Shown piece after piece: positions 27,262 to 35,085 of a DNA stretch of 64,000 nucleotides (positions are counted from its first letter, which is position 1; every line of letters begins with the position of its first letter). Source of the DNA: Streptomyces sp. CB02366 (GTDB lineage: Bacteria; Actinomycetota; Actinomycetes; Streptomycetales; Streptomycetaceae); NCBI RefSeq assembly GCF_001905905.1, contig NZ_LIVT01000005.1:372001-436000 (forward strand). The letters run 5' to 3'. The notes under the pieces are model-generated. The model saw only the letters and a program-made list of their open reading frames with translations. It did not search any database and was not told the DNA's origin. The position numbers were made by a program, and so were the translations under genes.

Positions 27262-28647
27262 ATGACCAGTCCGACTTCGCGCAGAACCGTCCTGACCGCC
27301 GCGATCGCCGCCGCGGCCGGCGCCGGCACGGTGGCCTCCGCCGCGTCCGCGGCCTCCGCCGCCCCGCCGGCGTCCCGCGCCCCCTCCGTGCCCGCCGGCC
27401 CCTCCGCCGCTCCGAAGGCATCCGTGGACAACCGCTTCTGGCACACCTACACCGACTGGCGCTGCGGCGACGGCGACGGGACCCGGGTGCTCCCCGGCCC
27501 CCGGCCCGGCCTGGCGATCGCGGCCCCGGCGGGCCGCACCGACTACACCGACCCGCACACCGGTACGACGACCGCGTGGGAGTACGCCACCTGGACCTCT
27601 CCCGTGCACCGCTCCGCCGTCCCCGCCACCGAGGTGATCGCCTCCTGGAACGCCCGTACCCCGGCCGGCACCTGGATCCAGGTCGAGCTCAGCGGCCGGT
27701 ACGCGGACGGCGCCGCGACCCCCTGGTTCGTGATGGGCCGCTGGGCGTCGGGCGACGGAGACATCCGGCGGACCTCCGTGGACGGCCAGGGCGACCCGCA
27801 CAGCTCGGTGTGGACGGACACCTTCTCGGTGGACGACCCGGCGAGCGGCGTGCGCCTGGTCTCCTACCGGCTGCGACTCACGCTGTACCGCACCCCGGGC
27901 AGCCGCCTCACCCCGACCGTGTGGCGGGTCGGGGCGATGGCCTCCGACGTGCCGGACCGCTTCACCGTGCCCGCCAGCACCCCGGCCCTCGCCCGTGAAC
28001 TGCCCGTGCCCCGCTACTCGCAGAACGTCCACATCGGGCAGTACCCCGAGTACGACAACGGCGGCGAGGCATGGTGCAGCCCCACCTCCTCGCAGATGAT
28101 CATCGAGTACTGGGGCCGCCGGCCCACCGCCCGGGATCTCGCCTGGGTCAAGCCCGGCCTGCCCGACCCCCAGGTCTGCCACGCCGCCCGGCACACCTAC
28201 GACTACCAGTACGAGGGCTGCGGGAACTGGCCGTTCAACGCCGCGTACGCCGCGACGTACCGCGACCTGAACGCCGTCGTCACCCGGCTCGGCTCGCTGA
28301 CCGACGTGGAACGGCTGGTCCGCGTCGGCATCCCCGTCATCACCTCCCAGTCCTTCCTGAAGGAGGAGCTGACCGGCGCCGGATACGGAACGGCCGGTCA
28401 TCTGATGACCGTCATCGGTTTCACCCGTGAGGGTGACGTCGTCGCCAACGACCCCGCGTCACCCGACAACGAGGCGGTGCGCCGGGTCTACCGACGGCGC
28501 GAGTGGGAGAACATCTGGCTGCGTACGAAGAGGTACGACGCGAACGGCAACGTCCGAAGCGGCACGGGCGGGGTCTGCTACCTCTACTGGCCCACGGACG
28601 TCTCGCCGTCCCGGCGGCGCGTGCTGGCCTCCCTCGGTATCGGCTGA
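27262..28647 (+). CDS. Tat-exported C39-like cysteine peptidase family protein
   Basis: 461 aa from ATG. The signal SRRTVLTAAIAAAAGAGT carries a twin-arginine motif, followed by an Ala/Pro-rich stretch to about residue 60. A beta-rich domain (60-250) precedes a papain-like domain: VPRYSQNVHIGQYPEYDNGG then GEAWCSPTSSQMIIEYWG with the candidate nucleophile Cys near 273, GTAGHLMTVIGFTREGD with the His near 378, and VVANDPASPDN with the Asp/Asn. This is the peptidase C39-like family seen in secreted Streptomyces proteins. The target is unknown. It is divergent from the uridine-kinase-like gene; the upstream 245 bp hold CACCGCAC-type simple repeats. Confidence 0.82.
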   Translation: MTSPTSRRTVLTAAIAAAAGAGTVASAASAASAAPPASRAPSVPAGPSAAPKASVDNRFWHTYTDWRCGDGDGTRVLPGPRPGLAIAAPAGRTDYTDPHTGTTTAWEYATWTSPVHRSAVPATEVIASWNARTPAGTWIQVELSGRYADGAATPWFVMGRWASGDGDIRRTSVDGQGDPHSSVWTDTFSVDDPASGVRLVSYRLRLTLYRTPGSRLTPTVWRVGAMASDVPDRFTVPASTPALARELPVPRYSQNVHIGQYPEYDNGGEAWCSPTSSQMIIEYWGRRPTARDLAWVKPGLPDPQVCHAARHTYDYQYEGCGNWPFNAAYAATYRDLNAVVTRLGSLTDVERLVRVGIPVITSQSFLKEELTGAGYGTAGHLMTVIGFTREGDVVANDPASPDNEAVRRVYRRREWENIWLRTKRYDANGNVRSGTGGVCYLYWPTDVSPSRRRVLASLGIG

Positions 28648-28666
28648 CCGCACCGGCTGACCGCAC
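28641..28666 (+). repeat. 13-bp tandem duplication across a stop codon
   Basis: CGGCTGACCGCAC occurs twice in direct succession (28641-28653 and 28654-28666). The first copy contains the TGA stop of the C39-like gene, so the duplication does not alter the protein. Confidence 0.8.
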
Positions 28667-28758
28667 CGGCCGGGAGGGCTCCACCGGTCGTGCGGCGCGG
28701 GCGCTCGTGCGAAGCTCGATGCGTCCGGCCCGCCGCCTCCGAGAACAAGGAGCGACCG

Positions 28759-28926
28759 ATGGCTCACCACCACCACAAGTCGAACGAAGAGGTCGAGGGC
28801 GACCCCGACACCGGTCACGGGCGCGGGATGCCCCGCCGCCCCGACGAGAGGAAGCTGGAGGAGCGTCTGGCGGAGGACCGCGAGGAAGCGGACCTCCCGC
28901 CGGACCCGGGCAGCCGCGACGACTGA
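28759..28926 (+). CDS. Small His-rich charged protein, unknown function
   Basis: 55 aa beginning MAHHHHKSNEEVEGDPDTGH and rich in Asp/Glu/Arg. AAGGAG lies 6 bp before the ATG, and GC bias at third positions is normal, which supports a real gene despite the length. The N-terminal run of four His suggests metal contact but may be incidental. No membrane segment or signal. Neighbours are unrelated in function. Short acidic proteins of this kind are common and uncharacterised in Streptomyces. Confidence 0.68.
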   Translation: MAHHHHKSNEEVEGDPDTGHGRGMPRRPDERKLEERLAEDREEADLPPDPGSRDD

Positions 28927-28944
28927 CCGGCGCGCTTCCGACAC

Positions 28945-28980
28945 GGCCGCCCCCGCCGCCGCCCCCCGGCGGGGGCGGCC
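28945..28980. terminator. Strong hairpin after the small His-rich gene
   Basis: A perfect 13-bp inverted repeat, GGCCGCCCCCGCC (28945-28957) and its complement (28968-28980), with a 10-nt loop, starting 18 bp after the stop codon. Confidence 0.6.
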
Positions 28981-29061
28981 ACGCGCGTACGGCCGGTTCG
29001 GTCCGGTCCGCCCCGCGTTCTCCGGTGGTCGCCGGTCCGGTCGTGGCGGAGACTCGGCCCT

Positions 29062-30129
29062 GTGGACGTTCAGGGCGAGGACCAGGCCGATCGGCAGTCC
29101 CGGTTCGGGTTCCCCCATCGCGTACGCGGACCGTTCTCGATCATCGTGTCGCGGCTCGCGCTCGCCTTCGGGTTCATCGTCCTCGCCACGGTGGTGGTCT
29201 TCCTCGGCCGCAGCGGCTACCGGGACTCCACCGGGCACCCCCTCGGCCTGCTGACGAGCTTCTACTACTCGGCCGTCACCCTGACCACCATCGGCTACGG
29301 GGACGTCGTCCCGGCCAGCGACTCGGCGCGCGTCGTGAACACCCTGGTGATCACACCCCTGCGCCTCGGCTTCCTGCTGGTCCTGGTCGGCACCACCATC
29401 AGCGCCCTGACGGAGCGGACCCGGGCCGAGTGGCGCGAGCAGACCTGGAGGAGAAAGGTGCGACAGCACACCGTGGTGGTCGGCTACGGCACCAAGGGCC
29501 GGGCGGCGGTGGCCACGCTGCGGGAGCGGGGCACGCGGCCGAGGGAGATCGTCGTGGTCGACATCGGCGCGGACGCCGTCGGGGAGGCGAACCGGCACGG
29601 CATCGTCGGCATCGTCGGCGACGGCACCCGCTCCGAGGTGCTGGCACGGGCGGAACTCGGCAAGGCGACGCACGTGCTGATCGCCACCGCGAGCGACGAC
29701 ACCGCCGTCCTCGCGGCTTTGACCGCCCGCCGGATGAACGCCACCGCCGTCATCACCGCCTCCGTGGCCCGCGCCGAGAACGTCGCGCTGCTGCGCGAAG
29801 GCGGCGCGGACAACGTCATCACCTCCTCCGAGACGGCCGGGCACCTGCTCGGCGTCGCGTCGCTGAGCCCTTCGGTCGGCACCGTGCTGGAGGAACTGCT
29901 CTCCGCCGGACTCGGGCTGGAGGTCGCGGAACGCTCCCCGGACCGGGCGGAGGTCGGCCGCGACCCCCGGCAGATCTCCGAGCCCGTGCTGGCCGTGGTC
30001 CGCGACGGCGAGCCCCTGCGCTACAGCGACCCCCGCCTCGGCGCCGTCCGCGCCGACGACCGCCTGGTCATCGCCCGCGAAACGCCCCGGCCCCGCCGGC
30101 GGGGGACCGGCCGGGACGAGAAGGGCTGA
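29062..30129 (+). CDS. Two-helix potassium channel with RCK domain
   Basis: 355 aa from GTG. Helix 1 (about 25-48) and helix 2 (about 88-108) flank a pore with the selectivity filter TTIGYGD at 75-81. A cytoplasmic RCK/TrkA-N domain begins at HTVVVGYGTKGRAAVATLRE (near 135) with the acidic VVVDIGAD end of strand 2. A TrkA-C-like tail ends at LRYSDPRLGAVRADDRLVI. This is the MthK-type layout; gating by Ca2+, nucleotides or c-di-AMP cannot be read from sequence. It stands alone between unrelated genes. Confidence 0.9.
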   Translation: MDVQGEDQADRQSRFGFPHRVRGPFSIIVSRLALAFGFIVLATVVVFLGRSGYRDSTGHPLGLLTSFYYSAVTLTTIGYGDVVPASDSARVVNTLVITPLRLGFLLVLVGTTISALTERTRAEWREQTWRRKVRQHTVVVGYGTKGRAAVATLRERGTRPREIVVVDIGADAVGEANRHGIVGIVGDGTRSEVLARAELGKATHVLIATASDDTAVLAALTARRMNATAVITASVARAENVALLREGGADNVITSSETAGHLLGVASLSPSVGTVLEELLSAGLGLEVAERSPDRAEVGRDPRQISEPVLAVVRDGEPLRYSDPRLGAVRADDRLVIARETPRPRRRGTGRDEKG

Positions 30130-30243
30130 GCGGCGCCCGGAGAGCGCCGGAGCGGAGCCGTACGGAGCAGGAAGTCCGCCCGATCGGCCGACCCCGGACC
30201 CCGACCGGTACCACCCCGCCCCCGGGTGGACAGTCATGAGCCC

Positions 30244-31155
30244 ATGAGCGAGAACACCACGGGAGAGCAGTACCGGCTGACGGCGGGCGACTACGCGGCG
30301 ACGGTCACGGAGACGGGCGCGGGCCTGCGGGAGCTGAGCCACCGCGGCGAACCGCTCCTGCTCTCCTACGGCCCCGACGAACCGGCCCCGGCGGCCTTCG
30401 GCCAGTTGCTGATCCCCTGGCCCAACCGGGTCGACCGCGGCCGCTACACCTTCGACGGCACGGAGTACCAGCTCGACGTCTCCGAACCCGAGCTGGACTG
30501 CGCGATCCACGGCCTCGTGCGGTGGACGACCTGGCGGCCCGTCCGGCAGGACCCGCACGCCGTCACCCTCGCCTACGGCCTGCACGGTTCGACGGGCTAC
30601 CCGTTCCGCCTCGACCTCGCCGTCACGTACACCCTGGACGCGGACTCCGGCCTCACCGTCCGGGTCGTGGCCCGCAACGCCGGCACCCGCCCCGCCCCGT
30701 ACGCCCACGGCGCACACCCCTACCTGACGGTCGGCGAACCGCTCGACGACTGCGTGCTGACCCTGCCCGGCCACCGCTACCAGCCGGTCGACGAGCGGAT
30801 GCTTCCCTCCGGCCCGACGCTCGGCGTCACGGGCACGGAGTACGACTTCACCGCCCCGCGCCGCATCGGGGCGCAGAGCGTCGACGTCGCCTTCACCGGT
30901 CTCGACCGCGACGCCGACGGGCGGGCCTGGGTCCGCCTGGAGGGCTCACGCCGCGCCACCCGCTTCTGGCTGGACGAGGCCCAGCCGTGGCTGGAGGTCT
31001 ACACGGCGGACCGGGCGCCGGCCGCCTCGCACCGCCGCGGCATCGGCGTCGAACCGATGACGGCCCCGCCGAACGCCCTGGCCACCGGCACCGACCTGAT
31101 CACGCTCGCCCCGGGGGAGTCGTACACGGGCGGCTGGGGCGTCGTCCGCGGCTGA
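30244..31155 (+). CDS. Aldose 1-epimerase family protein
   Basis: 303 aa from ATG at 30244; a GTG 18 bp upstream is an equal alternative, and neither has a good ribosome-binding site. The GalM-type beta-sandwich landmarks are PWPNRVDRGRYTFDG near 60, the HGLVRWTTW loop (first His) near 88, AHGAHPYLTVG (catalytic His) near 158 and WLEVYTADRAP (catalytic Glu) near 255. It interconverts alpha and beta anomers of hexoses. It precedes the YWTD propeller gene by 240 bp on the same strand. Confidence 0.87.
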   Translation: MSENTTGEQYRLTAGDYAATVTETGAGLRELSHRGEPLLLSYGPDEPAPAAFGQLLIPWPNRVDRGRYTFDGTEYQLDVSEPELDCAIHGLVRWTTWRPVRQDPHAVTLAYGLHGSTGYPFRLDLAVTYTLDADSGLTVRVVARNAGTRPAPYAHGAHPYLTVGEPLDDCVLTLPGHRYQPVDERMLPSGPTLGVTGTEYDFTAPRRIGAQSVDVAFTGLDRDADGRAWVRLEGSRRATRFWLDEAQPWLEVYTADRAPAASHRRGIGVEPMTAPPNALATGTDLITLAPGESYTGGWGVVRG

Positions 31156-31395
31156 CCCCGGCCTGCCCGTCCACCCGTCCCCCCCCCCGGGTTGCCGGGG
31201 CCCGGCCGGTCCCGTTCCCTGGAACAGGGGCCGCCGCACGGCGGCGCCGAGCGGGGTCGCCTCCCCGCGGCGGGCAGCGGCCTCGGTGGCCGCCGCGGCG
31301 ATCGCCGGGGCGGGCGTCGCCGCACCCCCCGCGCGGTGACACACCCCCGGCCGGAGAACCGAGGGCCCGGCCGCTCCGGAAGAGGGACGGTCATC

Positions 31396-32313
31396 ATGGC
31401 GCGAGAACTGCTGGCACTGCAGGTGACACCCGCGAAGGTGCTGCGGATCAGCGCCTCCGACGGCCGGGTGGACACCTTCGTCGAGGATGCGGGCGACGCG
31501 CCCGACGGCATCGTCGTGGACTCCCGTACCGCCTACTGGACCACCATGGGCGAGCCGTTGACGGACCCCGGCGTCCCCGGCGAGGAGGGGCAGGACTTCT
31601 CCCGCCGCAACGGCGGCGTCCACGCCGTGGGCCTGGACGGCGGCGCCCGGTGCGACGTGGTCCCGCCGGGGGCGATCACGACCGGCAAGCAGCTCACCGG
31701 CGACGGAGCCGGCACGCTCTACTGGGGGGACCGGGAGGGCCGCCGGGTCAGCCGGGTCCGGGTGGACGGCGGCGGCCTGACCGACCTCGTGGTGAACCCC
31801 GCCGCCGACGGCATCATGGCCGAGTGCGTCGGGGTGGCGGCCGACCCGGCCCGGGGCTTTCTGTACTGGACCCAGAAGGGCCCGGCCAAGGGCGGTCGGG
31901 GCCGCATCCTCCGTGCGGGGCTGGAGATCCCGCCGGGCGAGAGCGCCGCGGACCGTTCGGACGTCGAGGTGCTCTGGGACGGGCTGCCCGAGCCCATCGA
32001 CCTCCATCTCGACGGCGACCGGCTGTACTGGACCGACCGCGGCGCACCGCCCTCCGGCAACACCCTCAACCGCGCGCCCGTCCCGGAACCCGGCGGGCGA
32101 GGACGGGACCCCGAGATCCTCGCGGACGGGTTCGCCGAGGCGATCGGCCTCGCCGTCGACCGGGAAGAGGGCATCGCCTACGTCTCCGACCTGGGCGGCT
32201 CCCTCCGCGCGGTGCCCCTGCCCGACGGCCGCGCCGCAGGCCGGGCCCCGTACACGCTCGCCGCGCCGGGCCGCCCGCTGACCGGGCTCTGCCTCCTGCC
32301 CGGAGGGTCCTGA
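31396..32313 (+). CDS. YWTD-repeat beta-propeller protein
   Basis: 305 aa with no signal peptide. Five evenly spaced copies of a Y-W-T/S-x-x-G-like motif (AYWTTMG, LYWGDREG, LYWTQKG, LYWTDRG, AYVSDLG, roughly 45 residues apart) indicate a propeller of the LDL-receptor YWTD or SMP-30 kind. Such propellers bind sugars or proteins, or act as lactonases; catalytic metal residues of SMP-30 are not evident. ATG preceded by AGAGGGA. The stop codon lies inside a small hairpin shared with the next, convergent gene. Confidence 0.72.
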   Translation: MARELLALQVTPAKVLRISASDGRVDTFVEDAGDAPDGIVVDSRTAYWTTMGEPLTDPGVPGEEGQDFSRRNGGVHAVGLDGGARCDVVPPGAITTGKQLTGDGAGTLYWGDREGRRVSRVRVDGGGLTDLVVNPAADGIMAECVGVAADPARGFLYWTQKGPAKGGRGRILRAGLEIPPGESAADRSDVEVLWDGLPEPIDLHLDGDRLYWTDRGAPPSGNTLNRAPVPEPGGRGRDPEILADGFAEAIGLAVDREEGIAYVSDLGGSLRAVPLPDGRAAGRAPYTLAAPGRPLTGLCLLPGGS

Positions 32314-32328
32314 CGGACCTCCCGTCAG
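32310..32328. terminator. Minimal hairpin containing both convergent stop codons
   Basis: CTGACGG (32310-32316) and CCGTCAG (32322-32328) form a perfect 7-bp stem with a 5-nt loop. The TGA of the YWTD gene and the TGA of the minus-strand gene both sit in this stem, so it acts in both directions, if it acts at all. Confidence 0.4.
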
Positions 32329-33605
32329 CTCGGCTGCGGCACCATGCGGTGCAGGCCCTTGCGGTCGTAGTAGCGGGTCATCAGGAAGCCGAAGACGAGC
32401 GCGAGAACGAACCCGACCGCGAGCATGATCCAGGCGCGGGCCAGACCGGCGTCGGCGCGGGCGTCGAAGTACAGGATGGCCCGGACGCCGGAGACGAGCT
32501 GGCGCATGGGCTCGAATGCGCCGAGGAACCGGTAGAAGCCGGGTACGGCCTCCAGCGGGATCGTGGCCCCGGAGGACGGCAGGGCCAGGGCGATGAACAC
32601 GAACATCGACACGATCTGGCCGATGCTGCCGAAGGCCGCGTTGATGGCCTGGACGCCCAGCCCCACGCTCAGGCACGAGCAGTACGAGAACAGCGCGAGC
32701 AGCGGCACGTGCGAGGCGTCCATCCCCAGCACGGTGATGCACGCGAGCATCACCAGGGCGGTCATCGGCAGGCACAGCACCGCCGTCATGACCGACTTCA
32801 GCAGCAGGGTCTCCGTGCGGTTGACGGGAACGGTGCGGTGGCGCGTGTGCCACGGCCCGATCTCCGCGTCCGCGTACCCCAGGGCGGTGTCGACGCCGTT
32901 GTGGATGATGTTGCCGCCGAGGAACCCCGCCAGGACGAGCAGCAGCGTGTAGTAGAACGCGCTGAGCCCCAGCCCGCTGTGGCCGCCGATCGGATGCCCC
33001 GTCCTGGTGACCACCGCGACCGGGTCGTCGAGCAGCAGGTTCTCCACCGCACCGGCGTCGGCGAAGGCCGGTGAGGAGCTGAGCTGCTTCCCGATCCCCC
33101 TCGACGCCTTCTGCGCGGCCTGCTGGGCGATCCGGGACGCGAACGACGAACCGAAGCTGCCCATGCCGGGGTTGGTGAGCACGGTCAGGGTGGGCCGCTC
33201 GGCGTCGCGCCCGCCGAGCGACCGGACGTCGTCCGTGAAGCCCTTCGGGATGACGAGGGCTCCGTAGACCTTCCCGGAGGCGAGCTCGTCCTCGAGTTCC
33301 GCGGTGTCCAGCCGCCGCCACCGCACCTCGTCGGACGAGGTGGCGTCGATGACCTGAGCGCTGATCAGGGCGCCCAGGTTCCGGTCGGCCCCCGGCAGCG
33401 GCCTGCCCGCGTCCTCGTTCACCAGGGCGACCGGGAACTTGTGCAGACGGTCCTCCGGATCGAGGATGCCCCCCATGTAGAGCAGGGACAGCACCAGGGC
33501 GACCAGGGCGGTGAGCAGTCCGGGGACGAGCCACAGCTTCGGGCGTCCGAGCAGCGCCCGGAGCCGCCCGGCGTCGACGGCCGTCCGGTGGCGTCCGGCG
33601 GTCAT
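32325..33605 (-). CDS. YhgE/Pip-type ABC-2-like membrane protein
   Basis: 426 aa. One N-terminal helix (KLWLVPGLLTALVALVLSLL) is followed by a large extracytoplasmic region (about 50-235) containing VALVNEDAG and GALVIPKGF, typical of the YhgE/Pip family. Five or six C-terminal helices follow, as in ABC-2 permeases. The ATG overlaps the stop of the upstream dehydrogenase (ATGA). There is no ABC ATPase next to it. Known members are linked to phage infection (Pip), ESX substrates or export, but the role here is unknown. Confidence 0.78.
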   Translation of the reverse strand: MTAGRHRTAVDAGRLRALLGRPKLWLVPGLLTALVALVLSLLYMGGILDPEDRLHKFPVALVNEDAGRPLPGADRNLGALISAQVIDATSSDEVRWRRLDTAELEDELASGKVYGALVIPKGFTDDVRSLGGRDAERPTLTVLTNPGMGSFGSSFASRIAQQAAQKASRGIGKQLSSSPAFADAGAVENLLLDDPVAVVTRTGHPIGGHSGLGLSAFYYTLLLVLAGFLGGNIIHNGVDTALGYADAEIGPWHTRHRTVPVNRTETLLLKSVMTAVLCLPMTALVMLACITVLGMDASHVPLLALFSYCSCLSVGLGVQAINAAFGSIGQIVSMFVFIALALPSSGATIPLEAVPGFYRFLGAFEPMRQLVSGVRAILYFDARADAGLARAWIMLAVGFVLALVFGFLMTRYYDRKGLHRMVPQPS

Positions 33606-34480
33606 GCGGGCGCGTCGGGCCGGTCGTACGTGTAGAAGCCCCGGCCCGTCTTGACGCCGAGGTGACCCGCGTCCACGTACTTCCCGAGCAGCTCCCGCGG
33701 GCCGGGGGAGAGGTGGGGGTTCTCGTCGGCGTAGTGGTTCTCGATGTCCAGGACCACGTCGAGTCCGACCTGGTCCATCATGCGGAAGGGGCCGGCCTCC
33801 AGACCCATGTTGATCTTCCACATCTCGTCGACGTCCTGCGGGGTGGAGACCCCCTCCGCCACCACCGAGAGCGCCTCGCGTTTGATGGCGGCCCAGATGC
33901 GGTTGAAGATGAAGCCGGTCGACTCCTTGTGCGCCTCGAACGGGAACACCCCGTACTTGGGCAGCTCCTTCTTCAGCAACTCCATGACGGCGGGGTCGGT
34001 CGCGCCGTCCGACATGATGTCGACGGCGTTCTGCCGCGGCGGCATGTAGAAGTGCATGTTCAGCACCCGCTCGGGGTGCGTGACCCGGTCGATGAACTCG
34101 CTCGACGCGTACGAGGAGGAGTTGCTCGCCAGGATCGCGTCGGACGCCGCCGTGCGGTCGAGCTCGCCGAAGATCTCCTTCTTCAGGTCGAGGTGCTCGG
34201 GCACGGCCTCGACCACGAGCCAGGCGTCCGACAGGGCCTCGGCCAGATCGTCGGTGACGACCACCCGGCCCGCCCTGCCGCCGTCGATGCGCGCGACGAG
34301 GTCGGGAAGCTGCTCCTCGACGTAGCTGCGTGCGGCGGCGCCCGCCTGGCCGGATTTGTCGTGGATGCGGACCAGCCCACCGCGGTCGGCGAACATCAGC
34401 GCGATCCGGCGCCCGAGGGTGCCCGCGCCGATGACCGCCACCGGCCGTTCCTCGATGTTCCGGGGAAGCGTGAAGGACAT
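33602..34480 (-). CDS. 3-hydroxyacyl-CoA dehydrogenase-like NAD-binding protein
   Basis: 292 aa from ATG at 34480. A Rossmann motif, VAVIGAGTLGRRIALMFADRG, lies at residues 12-32. The dimer/catalytic segment includes ASNSSSYASSEF and NMHFYMPPRQNAVDIM (catalytic His near 145), and STGFIFNRIWAAIKREAL covers the C-terminal helix domain. Closest in character to 3-hydroxybutyryl-CoA dehydrogenase (FadB2/Hbd). It is coupled to a YhgE/Pip-type gene, an unusual partner, and is divergent from an acyl-CoA dehydrogenase, which suggests fatty or branched acid oxidation. Confidence 0.83.
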   Translation of the reverse strand: MSFTLPRNIEERPVAVIGAGTLGRRIALMFADRGGLVRIHDKSGQAGAAARSYVEEQLPDLVARIDGGRAGRVVVTDDLAEALSDAWLVVEAVPEHLDLKKEIFGELDRTAASDAILASNSSSYASSEFIDRVTHPERVLNMHFYMPPRQNAVDIMSDGATDPAVMELLKKELPKYGVFPFEAHKESTGFIFNRIWAAIKREALSVVAEGVSTPQDVDEMWKINMGLEAGPFRMMDQVGLDVVLDIENHYADENPHLSPGPRELLGKYVDAGHLGVKTGRGFYTYDRPDAPA

Positions 34481-35085
34481 GGGTGCGCCTCTTCTCGTAC
34501 GGATGCCGCTGCCGCGCGTCGGCTGCCGGATCAGTCTCGGCCAGGGGCGGGCGGGCGGCGAACGGAGGCCGCCGTACGGGGGACACGGCACGGCGGGGGC
34601 CACGGGGCGCACGCGGGGCACGCGCCCAGCCGGGGGCGACCGCGCACGAACGGGCGGGCGCCGGTCCGGCATCCGCCCGTCGGCCCCCGGTCCGCGCCGG
34701 GAGGCCGGACCCTCGCGGTCCGGATCGGGTGCGCGGGCGCGCCGTCCGGACTCCGGGCGGACGGTACCCGGTCGGCGTGCACGTGTCCGGCCTTCGGGGA
34801 AGCCGGGGAAGGACCGGTCCCACAGGGGCAATGGTGTGGACCAATTCACCGGCCCCGCAGGGCTCGTCGGGCCCTTGACCTGCTCCGTCACCCCGTGACG
34901 GGAGCCGTCCGATCGGGCATACTCAACGCGCCACAGCCGATGGCCGTGCCCCCTGCGATCCGGGCGGGCGGGGTCGGCCGGGCAGTCTGTTTTTCCCGGG
35001 TCATTTCCGGGGGATCACCCGGCGGCGCCTCTCCCACCCCGAGCGCGCGACCGCCGCAACGCCCGACAGGGAGGAGAGCGCCGTC
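34481..35085. promoter_or_regulatory. 605-bp divergent intergenic region with dre-like site and acyl-CoA dehydrogenase promoter
   Basis: TGGTGTGGACCA (34832-34843) is a DasR-element-like palindrome flanked symmetrically by AA/AT. Further right, GTGACG (34895-34900) and CATACT (34918-34923), 17 bp apart, form a plausible promoter for the plus-strand acyl-CoA dehydrogenase. The palindrome GTCACCCCGTGAC (34887-34899) overlaps its -35 box and looks like an operator. The remaining left half (34481-34820) has no gene or structure that I recognise. Confidence 0.45.
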
